In this document: positions 35,741 through 47,325 of the stretch, one piece after another | Position numbering within the stretch: the first letter of the stretch is position 1 | Layout of the letters: every line of letters starts with the position of its first letter | Assembly (NCBI RefSeq): GCF_003086295.3 | Contig: NC_092053.1 | Coordinates: forward strand, 111,741,506-111,805,505 | Direction of reading: 5' to 3' | From: Arachis hypogaea | Taxonomy: Eukaryota; Streptophyta; Magnoliopsida; Fabales; Fabaceae | Length of the DNA: 64,000 nucleotides | Notes under the pieces: model-generated | Told to the model about the DNA's origin: nothing | Databases searched by the model: none | What the model saw: only the letters and a program-made list of their open reading frames with translations | Program-made: the position numbers and the translations under genes

Positions 35741-36502
35741 TTATTCGAATTCGAAATCAAACTCAGCTAAGAAGTCTTGCCACCTAGCTTGTTTGGGGCT
35801 TAACTTCTTTTGAGTTTGGAAGTAGCTTGTAGCCACATTGTCTGTGTTGACGATGAAGTGTGAACCAAGCAAGTAGTGACGCCAAGTTCTCAGACAATGC
35901 ACCACCGCGGTCATCTCCTTCTCTTGGACAGTGTATCGCCTCTCTGTATCATTCAACTTGCGACTCTCAAAGGCAATAGGATGTCTTTCTTGCATCAGAA
36001 CTCCTCCAATAGCGTAGTCAGAAGCATCAGTGTGGACTTCAAACACCTTTGAGTAGTCGGGTAGTGCTAGTACTGGTCCTTCTGTGATAGCAGCCTTCAA
36101 CTCATCAAAAGCCTTTTGACACTCCTATGACCATTCCCAAGAGTGGTTCTTCTTGAGAAGATCAGTTAATGGTGCAGCCTTGGCGGAGTATCCCTTGATA
36201 AACCTCCGATAGTAATTAGCCAACCCAAGGAATGACCTCAATTCAGATACCTTGTTTGGAGGTTCCCACTCTTTGATAGCCTTCACTTTTCCTTGATCCA
36301 TGCAGAGAGTTCCATTTTTAATGATGTGTCCCAAGAAGTGGACTTCGTCCCTTGCAAAGGAACACTTTTCCTTCTTCACATATAGGTTATTCTCTCGCAA
36401 GATCTTGAACACGGTTCGTAAGTGTTCTACATGTTCCTCCAAAGTATTGCTATAGACAACAATGTCATCCAAGTAGACCACTACAAACCGATCAAGGTAA
36501 GG
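35741..36502 (-). pseudogene. pol: RT end and RNase H, element X copy A
   Basis: Contains the RT catalytic YLDD ([12 protein letters not shown], about 36488-36450), the connection ([16 protein letters not shown]) and RNase H (FEVHTDASDYAIGGVL, ESRKLNDTERRYTVQEKEM). Stops: TAG at 36127-36125, shared with copy B, and TAA at 35743-35741, private to copy A (copy B reads through). Confidence 0.88.
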
Positions 36503-37936
36503 TCAAAAAATCTCATTCATCAAGGTACAGAAGGTCACAGGAGCATTGGTCAAGCCAAAAGGCATCACCAACCACTCATACGATCCATACCTCGTGACAC
36601 ACGTGGTCTTAGGTTCATCACCATCGGCAATTCTCACTTGGTGATATCCTGACCTCAAATCTAGCTTTGAGAACCACTTAGCTCTACCAAGTTGATCAAA
36701 CAAATCGGCTATCAAAGGAATGTGGTATTTGTTCTTGATGGTTACCTTGTTAAGTGCTCGATAGTCGATGCATAGTCTCAATGAACCATCATGCTTCTTT
36801 TGGAACAAGACTGGTGCGCCATAAGGTGCCTTCGATGGACGGATGAACCCAGCATCTAGCAAATCCTTGAGTTGCTTCTTCAACTCATCGAGTTCTGGCG
36901 GTGCCATCCTATAAGGTGTTGAGGCGGGCGGCTTTGCTCCTAACTCCAATTCAATCTTGTGGTCCACCTTCCTCCTAGGTGGTAGTTGTTTTGGCAACTC
37001 GGGAGCCATCACATCTTTATTTTCTTCAGGGACTTCCTTGATTTTGGGAGGAACGTCTTCTCTTTCGGATGTTGACTCCTCTTGTAATAGAGCCAAATAT
37101 GTAGTCTCTCCCTTCTTGAACCCTTTCTTGAGTTGCATGGCAGACAGTATCGGCGGTCCGCCAACTTTAGAGACTGTAGGGACCATGCATGGAGACCCTT
37201 TCTCCATGACACATACTACGTCGTAGTATGGCATAGGTATTATATTTGCTTTTCTTTGCAAATCGAGTCCGATGACTATTTTAAAATCGTCCATGGGTGC
37301 TACTGAGAAATCCACAAGGCCCTTCCAAGAACCAAGAGTCATCTCAACCCCTTTTGCTACTCCCTTAAGGGGTTCACCCTTGGTATTCACGGGTTTGAAC
37401 CAGCCATTCTTTTCGGTGATCTTCAACCCAAGCCTCTTTGCTTCATCAGGCGTGATGAAGTTGTGTGTAGTACCAGTGTCGATCATAGCCATGACGGATT
37501 TTTCATTGATAAAGGCTTTGACATACATCAAGCCTTTCTTTTCTGTAGTGCTTGCCTCTTTGCCCTTCACAGCATTCATGTGTTGGATAAATCCAACACA
37601 CTCAATTACTTGAGTTTGAGCTTCTCGTTCCTCGGCGATAGATGCCAAAGTCCCTAGCTTGGGACAATCCTTCATTTGGTGTGGTCCCTTGCACACGAAG
37701 CATCCTCCTTTGGGCACGAAAGCCTTTTTCTTTTCTTCGTACTCTTTCTTTGAAGAGTATTTTCCTTCCTTCTTGGTTGAGAAACTCTTTCCCTTGTCTC
37801 CCCCACCTTTAGTAGAACTAGGCTTGGAGGATGACTTGGGTTTAGAGTCTCCCCTATGATACTCAATGAGTGATTCGGCCACCACGATGGCCTCATCGAC
37901 ATCCTTAACATTCCTTCTTTGTAGTTCTTGCTTTGC
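36503..37936 (-). pseudogene. pol: gag end, protease and RT, element X copy A
   Basis: One open frame: gag tail with a [13 protein letters not shown] knuckle (C-x2-C-x3-H-x4-C), protease with [11 protein letters not shown], a linker, and RT from [16 protein letters not shown] through [32 protein letters not shown] and [12 protein letters not shown]. It ends at TGA 36505-36503, just before YLDD; the frame resumes after it. The stop is shared with copy B. Confidence 0.9.
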
Positions 37937-38515
37937 CTAAGGTTGGAGTCCATCAATGAAGAAGAACAATGCATCCTCTGATGCTAAGTTGGGGATTTGA
38001 AGCGTGAGAGTAGTGAACTCCTTTACGTAGTCGCTAATCGTACTCTTGTGCTTCAACTCCCTCAACTTCTTCCTTGCTTCATAAACCACATTCTCAGGAA
38101 AGAATTGTCTTTTCAACTCCCTTTTGAAATCTTTCCATGTGGCTATGTTGCAAGTACCCTTTTTCATATCTACGCACTTTCTCCTCCACCACAAAGTAGC
38201 ATTATCAGAAAGGTAGAGAGCTGCAGTGCGTACCTTTATTGCTTCTTCGACCACCCCTTGACCTTCGAAGTACCTCTCCATTTGCCATAGGAAGTTCTCC
38301 ACCTCGCGAGCGTCCCTTGCGCCCTTGAACTCCTTTGGCTTGGGGAGATCAATCTTTGTCGTCTCCCTTATAATGGTTGGTCGAGATTTTACCTCCTCGA
38401 ACCAAACTCGAACTTCCTCAAATAGCTTTAAGGAATTCTCAAGCTTCTCTTAGATTTGAAGCATGCTTTCTTTGAAAGCATCTAGTTCTCCTAACACGTG
38501 AGTCTCGAGGGTCAC
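37937..38515 (-). pseudogene. gag: gag, element X copy A, 5' end cut by element Y
   Basis: The open frame enters from the Y junction at 38515 (VTLETHVLGELDAFKESM) and includes the capsid domain (FLWQMERYFEG, ALYLSDNATLWWRRK, LKRQFFPENV). A TAA at 38452-38450 is private to this copy; a TAG at 37939-37937 is shared with copy B. The natural start lies in sequence not present here. Confidence 0.85.
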
Positions 38516-40060
38516 TGATGAGCGGATAATTTATACGCTTTTTGGCATTGTTTTTACTTAGTTTTTAGTATGATTTAATTGGTTTTTAGTATATTTTTAT
38601 TAGTTTTTAATTAAAAATCACATTTCTAGACTTTACTATGAGTTTGTGTGTTTTTCTGTGATTTCAGGTATTTTCTGGCTGAAATTGAGAGAGCTGAGCA
38701 AAAATCTGATTCAGGCTGAAAAAGGACTGCTGATGTTGTTGGATTCTGACCTCCCTGCACTCAAAGTGGATTTTCTGGAGCTACAGAACTCCAAATGGCG
38801 CGCTCTCAATTGCGTTGGAAAATAGACATCCAGGGCTTTCCAGCAATATATAATAGTCCATACTTTGATCAAGAATAGACGATGTAAACTGGCGTTCAAT
38901 GACAGTTTCATGTTGCAGTCTGGCGTCCAGCGCCAGAAACAAGTTACAAGTTGGAGTTCAACGCCAGAAACAGGTTACAACCTGGCGTTGAACGCCCAAA
39001 AACAGCCCAAGCACGTGAAAAGCTTAAATCTCAGCCCCAGCACACACCAAGTGGGCCCCAGAAGTGGATTTCTGCGCTATCTATCATAGTTTACTCATTT
39101 TTCTGTAAACCTAGGTTACTAGTTTAGTATTTAAACGACTTTTAGAGATTTATTTTGTACCTCGTAACATTTTTAGATCTGAATTTTGTACTCTTTGACG
39201 GCATGAGTCTCTAAACTCCATTGTTGGGGGTGAGGAGCTCTGCAGCGTCTTGATGAATTAATGCAATTATCTCTGTTTTCCATTCAAACACGCTTGTTCC
39301 TATCTAAGATGTTCATTCGCGCTTCACTATGAAGAAGGTGATGATCCGTGACACTCATCACCTTCCTCAATCCATGAACATGTGCCTGACAACCATCTCC
39401 GTTCTACATCAGATTGAATGAGTATCTCTTAGATTTCTTAATCAGAATCTTCGTGGTATAAGCTAGAATTGATGGCGGCATTCATGAGAATCCGGAAAGT
39501 CTAAACCTTGTCTGTGGTATTCCGAGTAGGATTCAAGGATTGAATGGTTGTGACGAGCTTCAAACTCGCGATTGTTGCGCGTAGTGACAGACGCAAAAGA
39601 ATCAAGGGATTCTATTCCGACATGATCGAGAACCAACAGATGATTAGCCGTGCTGTGACAGAGCATTTGGACCATTTTCACTGAGAGGACGGGAAGTAGC
39701 CATTGACAACGGTGACACCTTACATACAGCTTGCCATGGAAGGAGCCTTGCGTGTGTGAAGAGGAGTACAAGAGAAAAACTGAAATAAAGAAGACAAAGC
39801 ATCTCCAAAACCCCAACATATTCCCCATCATTGCACAATAAGTATTTATATTTATGCCCTTTGACTCTTTACAATTGAAGTTGAAAAAAACTGTTGTTGG
39901 CCTCCTGACTAAGAATAATAAGATAACCATAGCTTGCTTCAAACCAACAATCTCCGTGAGATTCGACCCTTACTCATGTAAGGTATTACTTGGACGACCC
40001 AGTGCACTTGCTGGTTAGTGGTACTAGTTGTGAAAAGTGTGATTCACAATTCGTGCACCA
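38516..40060 (+). repeat. 5' LTR of element Y
   Basis: 1545 bp, TGATGAGCGG to TTCGTGCACCA. It contains a four-unit 31-bp array of palindromes (38889-38998). Confidence 0.9.
38889..38998 (+). repeat. 31-bp array of the 17-bp palindrome, Y 5' LTR
   Basis: Units start at 38889, 38920, 38951 and 38982, an exact 31-bp period. Core CTGGCGTYNARCGCCAG with changes in individual units; spacer about 14 bp (…AAACAAGTTACAAG). Confidence 0.9.
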
Positions 40061-40066
40061 AGTTTT

Positions 40067-40084
40067 TGGCGCCGTTGCCGGGGA
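40067..40084 (+). other. primer binding site, tRNA-Asp, element Y
   Basis: TGGCGCCGTTGCCGGGGA, six bases after the LTR end, identical to the site in elements 1 and Z. Confidence 0.88.
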
Positions 40085-41040
40085 TTGTTTGAGTTTGAAC
40101 AACTGACGGTGAATCTTGTTGCTTAGATTAGGAAAAAAATTTCTTTTTGGTTTAGAGTCTTCTAATATTGTTTTTGGTTAAAATTTTAGAATTCTTATTT
40201 TTCTCTTTCAAAAATTTTTTTTTCGAAAATTATATTTTTATAATTGAATTTTTTTTCTTGTTTGATCTTTAGTTTTTCTTGTTTTTCTTGTGCCTTTTCA
40301 AAACATTAGTTTTCAAAAAAATAATTTTTTCATTCTTAGTTATTTAAAAATACTTCTTCAAAACAAGTGTTACATTTATAACTCAGTTGGCTAGAGCGTT
40401 AGTTTGTGTTCTTGGCAATTGGGTCAGAATCTTTTATATTCTTTTCAAAATCTTCTTTTTCAAAAATAGTTTTTCTATCAAATCTTGTGCCAAACTTTAA
40501 GTTTGGTGTTTTCTTGTTGATTTTTCTTTGTTTTTCGAAAATTTTATTTTGGTTTTCTAAAAATTTTAAGTTTGGTGTTCTTTCTTAATGTTCTTGTGTT
40601 CTTGTGAGTCTTCAAAGTGTTCTTGAGTTTTCCTTGTGTCTTGATCTTAAAATTTTTAAGTTTGGTGTTCCTTGGTGTTTTCCCTCCAAAATTTTCGAAA
40701 ACAAGGAGCATTAGATCTAAAAATTTTAAATCTTGTGCTATCTTATTGTTTTTCTCTTTCCTCTTTAAATTCAAAAATATCTTTTCTCTCTATTTTAAAA
40801 CAAATTTTCGAAATTTATTTTTAAAAAATTCAGATTTTTATTTCAAAATTTAAAATCTTTTTCAAATCATATCTTTTTCAAAACTCCCTAACCATTTTTT
40901 TTCTTTTCTCTCTCTCCATTTTTCGAAAATCTTCACCCATTTTTATTTATTTTATTTTAATTTATTTTATTCTCGAAATAAATAATAATTAAATAAATAA
41001 AAATAAATTTTTTATTTTACATCATCTCCCTTTCTCCATC
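40085..41040 (+). other. T-rich leader of element Y
   Basis: About 950 bp of T-rich sequence with TTTTCRAAAA words. Holds AAGTTTGGTGTT at 40499, 40568 and 40658, and a weak tRNA-like piece ATAACTCAGTTGGCTAGAGC at about 40378. Confidence 0.7.
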
Positions 41041-44000
41041 ATGGATCTAAGTGGAAATGAACAGTTCAGAAGGACTCTGGGGTCATATGCTAACCCCTCT
41101 ACTGCTTCATATGGGAGTAGTATCTGCATACCCTCCATTGGAGTCAGAAGCTTTGAGTTGAATCCTCAACTCATTATCATGGTGCAGCAAAGTTGCCAGT
41201 ATTTCGGTCTTCCACAGGAAGAACATACAGAGTTTCTGGCACATTTTTTACAAATTGCTGACACAGTACATGATAAGGAAGTAGATCAGGATGTCTACAG
41301 ATTATTACTGTTTCCATTTGCTGTAAAAGACCAAGCCAAGAGGTGGTTAAATAACCAACCTAAGGCTAGCATAAAGACATGGAAACAGCTGACAGAGAAA
41401 TTCCTGAATCAATACTTTCCTCCAAAATGGATGACACAGCTAAGGCTGGACATCCAAGGCTTCAAACAAGGAGACAATGAATCTCTTTATGATGCCTGGG
41501 AGAGATACAGAGAGATGCTAAGAAAATGCCCCTCTGAAATATTTTCAGAGTGGGTTCAGTTAGACATCTTCTATTATGGGCTTGCAGAAAGAGCTCAGAT
41601 GTCTCTAGACTACTCAGCTGGTGGATCTATCCACATGAGAAAGACAATTGAAGAAGCTCAAGAGCTCATTGATACAATTGCCAGAAATCAGCATCTGTAC
41701 TTAAGCAGTGACCCTTCCATGAAAGAAGAGGCTAAAACAGTGACTACTAAACTCAGTCCTGCTGAACAAGCTACTGAATTCAATCAGCAATTAGATTTTC
41801 TAACAAAACAGTTAGCCAAATTCAAGGAGAGACTACAAGAGACAAGGATGGCTAATATAAATATGGAAGAACAATTAAAGCAAACAAAGCAGCAGCTGTC
41901 AAAACAAATAACAGAAGAATGCCAAGCAGTTCAATTAAGAAGTGGGAAAACATTAAATACCCCACCTCAAGGCAGCAGGAAGCCAAGAAATGAGCAAACT
42001 ACCCAAATTCTATCTGAGGACAGTAAGAGCCCAGGGAAAAATAATTCTGGCGCTAAAACGCCAGAAATTGGGTGGAAGGCTGGCGCTGAACGCCCAAACC
42101 ATGCTCAGGACTGGCGTTCAACGCCAGAAACAAGCAAGGAACTAGCATTGAACGCCCAAAGGAAGCACAGTTCTGGTGTTCAGACGCCAGGAACAGATGA
42201 GGAGTTGGCGTCTAACGCCACTCCAGCTTCCAACCCTGGCTTTCAAATGCCAGTGAGGGATCAGACACCTGCAAGTGCTGATAATAAATCCCTCAAGAAG
42301 GCTTCTCAACCTACCTCTGTAGGAAATAAACCTGTAGCAACTAAGGTTGAGGAATACAAAGCCAAGATGCCTTATCCTCAAAAACTCCGCAAAGAAGAGC
42401 AAGATAAGCAATTTGCCCACTTTGCAGACTATCTCAGGACTCTTGAAATAAAGATTCCGTTTGCAGAGGCACTTGAGCAAATACCCTCTTATGCCAAGTT
42501 CATAAAAGATATCTTGAGTCATAAGAAGGATTGGAGAGAAACTGAAAGGGTTCTCCTCACTGAAGAATGCATTGCAGTCATTCTGAAAAGCTTCCCAGAA
42601 AAGCTTAAAGATCCCGGGAGCTTTATGATACCATGCATATTAGAGGGTAACTGCACCAAGACAGCTCTATGTGATCTTGGGGCAAGCATCAACCTAATCC
42701 CTGCATCCACTATCAGAAAGCTTGGCTTGACTGAAGAGGTCAAACCAACCCGGATCTGTCTTCAACTTGCTGATGGCTCCATTAAATACCCATCAGGCAT
42801 AATTGAGGACATGATTGTCAAGGTTGGGCCATTTGCCTTCCCTACTGACTTTGTAGTGCTGGAAATGGAGGAGCACAAGAGTGCAACTCTCATTCTAGGA
42901 AGACCATTCCTAGCAACTGGACGAATCCTCATTGACGTCCAAAAAGAGGAGATAACCCTGAGAGTCAATGAGGATGAGTTTAAGTTGAATGTTGTCAAAG
43001 CTATGCAACATCCAGACACATCAGACGACTGCCTAGGTGTTGATATTATTGACTCCCTGGTGGAAGAGGTCCATATGACTGAGAGTTTTGAATCAGAGCT
43101 AGAGGACATTTTAAAAGATGTTCAGCCTGATCTAGAGGAACCAGAGGAAATAAAAGAACCTCTGAAAACTCCTCAGGAAGAGGAGAAACCTCCTAAACCC
43201 GAGCTCAAACCACTACCACCATCCCTGAAATATGCATTTCTGGGAGAAGGTGACACTTTTCCTGTAATCATAAGCTCTGCTTTAGGGCCACAGGAAGAGA
43301 AAGCACTAATTCAGGTGCTAAGGACACACAAGACAGCTCTTGGGTGGTCCATAAGTGATCTTAAGGGCATTAGCCCAGCCAGATGCATGCACAAGATCCT
43401 ATTGGAGGATGATGCTAAGCCAGTGGTTCAACGACAGAGGCGGCTAAATCCCGCCATGAAGGAGGTGGTGCAGAAAGAGGTCACTAAGTTACTAGAGGCT
43501 GGGATTATCTATCCTATTTCTGATAGCCCCTGGGTGAGCCCTGTCCATGTTGTCCCTAAGAAGGGAGGAATGACAGTGGTTCATAATGAAAAGAATGAAC
43601 TGGTTCCTACAAGAACAGTTACAGGGTGGCGTATGTGTATTGACTACAGAAGGCTCAATACAGACACCAGGAAGGATCATTTTCCTTTACCATTCATAGA
43701 CCAGATGCTAGAGAGACTAGCAGGTCATGAATATTACTGCTTTTTGGATGGCTATTCCGGTTAGAACCAAATTGCAGTAGATCCTCAGGACCAAGAGAAA
43801 ACAGCATTCACATGTCCTTCTGGAGTGTTTGCCTACAGAAGGATGCCTTTTGGTCTGTGTAATGCACCTGCAACCTTTCAGAGGTGCATGCTCTCTATCT
43901 TCTCTGATATGGTAGAGAAGTTTCTGGAAGTCTTCATGGATGACTTTTCAGTATTTGGAGACTCATTCAGCTCCTGCCTTAACCATTTAGCACTTGTTCT

Positions 44001-44973
44001 GAAAAGATGTCAAGAGACCAACCTAGTTTTAAACTGGGAAAAATGTCACTTTATGGTGACTGAATGGATTGTCCTTGGGCATAAAATTTCAAACAAGGGA
44101 ATAGAGGTGGATCAAGCTAAAGTTGAAGTAATTGAAAAATTACCACCACCTGCCAATGTTAAGGTAATCAGAAGCTTTCTGGGGCATGCATGATTCTATA
44201 GGAGGTTAATAAAGGATTTTTCAAAAATTGCAAAACCTCTGAGCAATCTGCTAGCTGCTGACACGCCATTTGTGTTTGACACAAAGTGTCTGCAGGCATT
44301 TGAGACCCTGAAAGCTAAGCTGGTCACAGCACCAGTTATTTCTGTACCAGACTGGACATTACCATTCGAACTAATGTGTGATGCCAGTGACCATACCATT
44401 GGTGCAGTATTGGGACAGAGGTATAACAAGCTTCTACATGTCATTTATTATGCTAGCAGTGTTTTAAATGATGCCCAGAAAAATTACACAACCACAGAAA
44501 AAGAATTACTTGTAGTGGTTTATGCCATTGACAAGTTTAGATCCTACTTAGTAGGATCAAAAGTGATTGTGTACACTGACCATGCTGCTCTTAAATATCT
44601 ACTCACAAAGCAGGATTCAAAGCCCAGGCTCATAAGATGGGTGTTGCTTCTGCAAGAGTTTGATATAGAAATAAGAGACAGAAAAGGGACAGAGAATCAA
44701 GTAGCTGATCACCTGTCCCGGATAGAACCAGTAGCAGGAGCATCCCTCCCTCCTACTGAGATCTCTGAAACCTTTCCGGATGAGCAATTGTTCGCTATTC
44801 AGGAAGCTCTGTGGTTTGAGGACATTGCAAACTATAAGACACAAGGTTCTCCTTCTGTAACCATGGAGAGGAAGCATGAAAAGCTTCTCTCACTGCAAAG
44901 TCAACCAAAGCCCCCACAGTTAAACTCTAAGTTTGGTGTTGGGAGGTCCCAACCTTGCTCTGATTATCTGTGA
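41041..44973 (+). pseudogene. gag-pol: gag-protease-RT-RNase H polyprotein of element Y
   Basis: One frame of 1311 codons with two in-frame stops: TAG at 43762-43764 (inside RT, after FLDGYSG) and TGA at 44191-44193 (after FLGHA). Order: gag capsid domain (residues about 40-220, GLPQEEHTEFLAHFLQ, LFPFAVKDQAKRWLNNQ), coiled coil, a palindrome-derived repeat stretch (about 335-405), protease CDLGASINLIP near residue 545, RT with FMDD (about nt 43934-43945), and RNase H ([27 protein letters not shown]). After ADHLSRIEP the frame passes into a short tail [12 protein letters not shown] and NSKFGVG, then stops. Integrase is absent. The ATG at 41041 opens the frame. Confidence 0.9.
42047..42253 (+). 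repeat. palindrome array inside gag of element Y
   Basis: Seven units start at 42047, 42080, 42111, 42142, 42173, 42205 and 42236 (steps 33, 31, 31, 31, 32, 31). Cores range from perfect CTGGCGTTCAACGCCAG to decayed forms. The gag frame passes through in all three phases without a stop. Confidence 0.88.
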
Positions 44974-45185
44974 GGCTCCATGAGAGCTCACTGTCAAGCT
45001 ATTGACATTAAAGAAGCGCTTGTTGGGAGGCAACCCAATGTTATTTAATTATATCTATTTATTTTCCATTGCTATTTTATGTTTTCTTTAGGTTGATGAT
45101 CATGTGAAGTCACAAAAACAAATGGAAAATAAAAAACAGAATGAAAAATAGCATGAAAAACAGCACACCCTGGAGGAAGATCATT

Positions 45186-45358
45186 CTAGTGTTTAAACGC
45201 CAGAAACAAGCATCTGTCTGGCGTTTAACGCCAGAAAAAAGCACCAACCTGGCGTTTAACGCCAGAAACAAGCATCAGTCTGGCGTTAAACGCCAGAAAC
45301 AGGCTACATTTGGGCATTTAACGCCAGAAACAGGCAGCAGTCTGGCGTTAAATGCCAG
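45186..45358 (+). repeat. 31-bp palindrome array, Y 3' region
   Basis: Six units start at 45186, 45218, 45249, 45280, 45311 and 45342; the last five are exactly 31 bp apart. Core CTGGCGTTTAACGCCAG or CTGGCGTTAAACGCCAG; spacer AAACAAGCATCAGT and variants. Confidence 0.92.
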
Positions 45359-45604
45359 GATTGCACAGTAAGGATATTTTGTACGCCTAATTGGAGCAGG
45401 GATGCTAAATCCTTGACCCCACTGGATCTGTGGACCCCACAGGATCCCCACCTACCTCACCATTCAAATTCAAACCATTTCCCCTCTCAAACCCACCCAT
45501 TCACACACTTCCATCTCCTCCACCTTCTCCACCTATTTCTTCTTTTGCTCGAGGACGAGCAAACCTTCTAAGTTTGGTATGGTAAAAGCATTGCTTTTGT
45601 TTTT

Positions 45605-45644
45605 CCATAATTCAGTGGTAGAGCAATTGACTGCAGATCAAAGA
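45605..45644 (+). repeat. 5' half of a tRNA-Cys-like sequence in element Y
   Basis: TCCATAATTCAGTGGTAGAG then CAATTGACTGCAGATCAA: D arm and anticodon arm of plant tRNA-Cys(GCA) with few mismatches to the recalled sequence. Acceptor 5' GGG and the T arm are not present. Not expected to be a functional tRNA. Confidence 0.7.
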
Positions 45645-46887
45645 GCTATGAGGAAAGAGCAACAAAGGCAAGGAAGAGACATAGAGGAGCTCAAGAGCAC
45701 CATTGGTTCTTCAAGAAGAGGAAGACACCACCCTCATTAAGGTGGACCCATTCCTTAATCTCCTTGTTCTTATTTTCCTATTTTTTGTTTACTATGCTTC
45801 ATGTTTAATTATGTTTGTGCCTTTACTATATGATCACTAGTACCTAAGTGTCTATGTCTTAAAGATATGAATGTCCTATGAATCCATCACCTTTCTTAAA
45901 TGAAAATTGTTTTCTGAAAAAGAAAAAGAAGTACATGAATTTCGAATTTTAAAATAGTTTAATTATTTTGATGTGGTGGCAATACTTTTTGTTTTCTGAA
46001 TGAATGCTTGAACAGTGCATATGTCTTTTGAATTTGTTGTTTATGAATATTAAAATTGTTGGCTCTTGAAAGAATGATGAAAAAGGAGAAATGTTATTTG
46101 ATAATCTGAAAAATCATAAAAATGATTCTTGAAGCAAGAAAAAGCAGTGAAGAACAAAGCTTGCAGAGAAAAAAAATACGAAAAAAAAAGAGAGCAAGAA
46201 AAAGAAAAAGCAAGCAGAAAAAGCCAAAAGCTCTTTAAACCAAAAGGCAAGAGCAAAAAGCCAATAGCCCTTAAAACCAAAAGGCAAGGGTAATAAAAAG
46301 GATCTAAGGCTTTGAGCATCAGTGGATAGGAGGGCCTAAAGGAATAAAATCCTAGCCTTAGCGGCTAAACCAAGCTGTCCCTAACCATGTGCTTGTGGCG
46401 TGAAGGTGTCAAGTGAAAACTTGAGACTGAGCGGTTAAAGTCGAGGTCCAAAGCAAAAAACAGAGTGAGCTTAAGAACCATGGACACCTCTAATTGGGGA
46501 CTTTAGCAAAGCTGAGTCACAATCTGAAAAGGTTCACCCAGTTATGTGTCTGTGGCATGTATGTATCCGGTGGTAATACTGGAAAACAGAGTGCTTAGGG
46601 CCACGGCCAAGACTCATAAAGTAGCTGTGTTCAAGAATCAACAGACTGAACTAAGAGAATCAATAATACTATCTAAATTCTGAGTTCTTATAGATGCCAA
46701 TCATTCTGAACTTCAAAGGATAAAGTGAGATGCCAAAACTGTTCAGAAGCAAAAAGCTAATAGCCCCGCTCATCTAATTAACACTGATCTTCATATATGT
46801 TTTTGGAATTCATTGTATATTCTCTTCTTTTTATCCTACTTTATTTTTAGTTGCTTGGGGACAAGCAACAATTTAAGTTTGGTGTTG

Positions 46888-47321
46888 TGATGAGCGGATA
46901 ATTTATACGCTTTTTGGCATTGTTTTTACTTAGTTTTTAGTATGATTTAATTGGTTTTTAGTATATTTTTATTCGTTTTTAATTAAAAATCACATTTCTG
47001 GACTTTACTATGAGTTTGTGTGTTTTTCTGTGATTTGAAGTATTTTCTGGCTGAAATTGAGGGAGCTGAGCAAAAATCTGATTCAGGCTGAAAAAGGACT
47101 GCTGATGCTGTTGGATTCTGACCTCCCTGCACTCAAAGTAGATTTTCTGGAGCTACAGAACTCCAAATGGCGCGCTCTCAATTGTGTTGGAAAATAGACA
47201 TCCAAGGCTTTCCAGCAATATATAATAGTCCATACTTTGATCAATAATAGATGATGTAAACTAGCGTTCAACGCCAGTTCCATGTTGCAGTCTGGCGTCC
47301 AGCGCCAGAAACAAGTTACAA
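46888..47321 (+). repeat. 3' LTR of element Y, truncated
   Basis: Starts TGATGAGCGG at 46888 and stops matching at …AAGTTACAA (47321), 434 bp into a 1545-bp LTR. What follows is LARD sequence. Confidence 0.88.
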
Positions 47322-47325
47322 ATAA
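47322..47325. other. junction of the tandem duplication
   Basis: Four bases (ATAA) that fit neither side lie between truncated Y LTR and LARD LTR. Homology of the second copy to the first begins at 47326, matching 32509. Such filler is usual for end-joining. Confidence 0.75.

Larger units (their letters stand above)
34645..38515 (-). mobile_element. Element X, chromovirus-type Ty3/gypsy copy, 5' part cut off by element Y
   Basis: On the minus strand: gag (from 38515), protease, RT, RNase H, integrase zinc finger, polypurine tract and 3' LTR (35190-34645). The protease DTGTTHNFI and integrase linker style suggest a chromovirus; I cannot fix the lineage. The integrase core and any chromodomain are missing. 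Its 5' LTR is not present because element Y is inserted in gag at 38516. It is inserted in the LARD 5' LTR. A second copy with about 1% difference is at 49463-63132. Confidence 0.88.
44974..46887 (+). other. 3' region of element Y up to the LTR
   Basis: 1.9 kb. In order: a block shared with Z (GTCAAGCTATTGACATTAAA, GTTGGGAGGCAACCCAATGT), the 31-bp array, a stem-loop plus AAGTTTGG module (45544-45577), a tRNA-Cys-like piece, the end of a small coiled-coil frame (EQQRQGRDIEELK), then an A/G-rich stretch nearly the same as in Z, and a second stem-loop plus AAGTTTGGTGTTG at the LTR border, in the place of the polypurine tract. Confidence 0.75.
38516..47321 (+). mobile_element. Element Y, Athila-lineage Ty3/gypsy copy without integrase
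   Basis: 5' LTR 38516-40060, tRNA-Asp primer site, long T-rich leader, one gag-protease-RT-RNase H frame, 3' region and a 3' LTR that is cut after 434 bp at the duplication junction. RT style (VVPKKGGMTVVHNEKNELVP) is typical of Athila. The LTRs differ at roughly 15 of 434 comparable positions, so it is older than elements 1 and Z. It is inserted in the gag of element X. Possibly related to the FIDEL family described from Arachis, which I cannot confirm. Confidence 0.88.

Noticed and set aside
38889..38998. CRISPR-like array (regular repeats and spacers)
   Set aside because: Repeats are short palindromes, spacers are alike and not unique, and the context is a plant LTR; this is not a CRISPR.
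40373..40430. tRNA-like piece in the Y leader
   Set aside because: Only about 20 bases resemble a D arm; the anticodon arm does not fold well, so I did not list it as a tRNA-derived feature.
45141..45371. 76-residue frame over the Y 3' palindrome array (and 55969-56187 in Z)
   Set aside because: The palindrome unit is stop-free in several frames on both strands, so open frames over it are expected. Noted instead as a property of the array.
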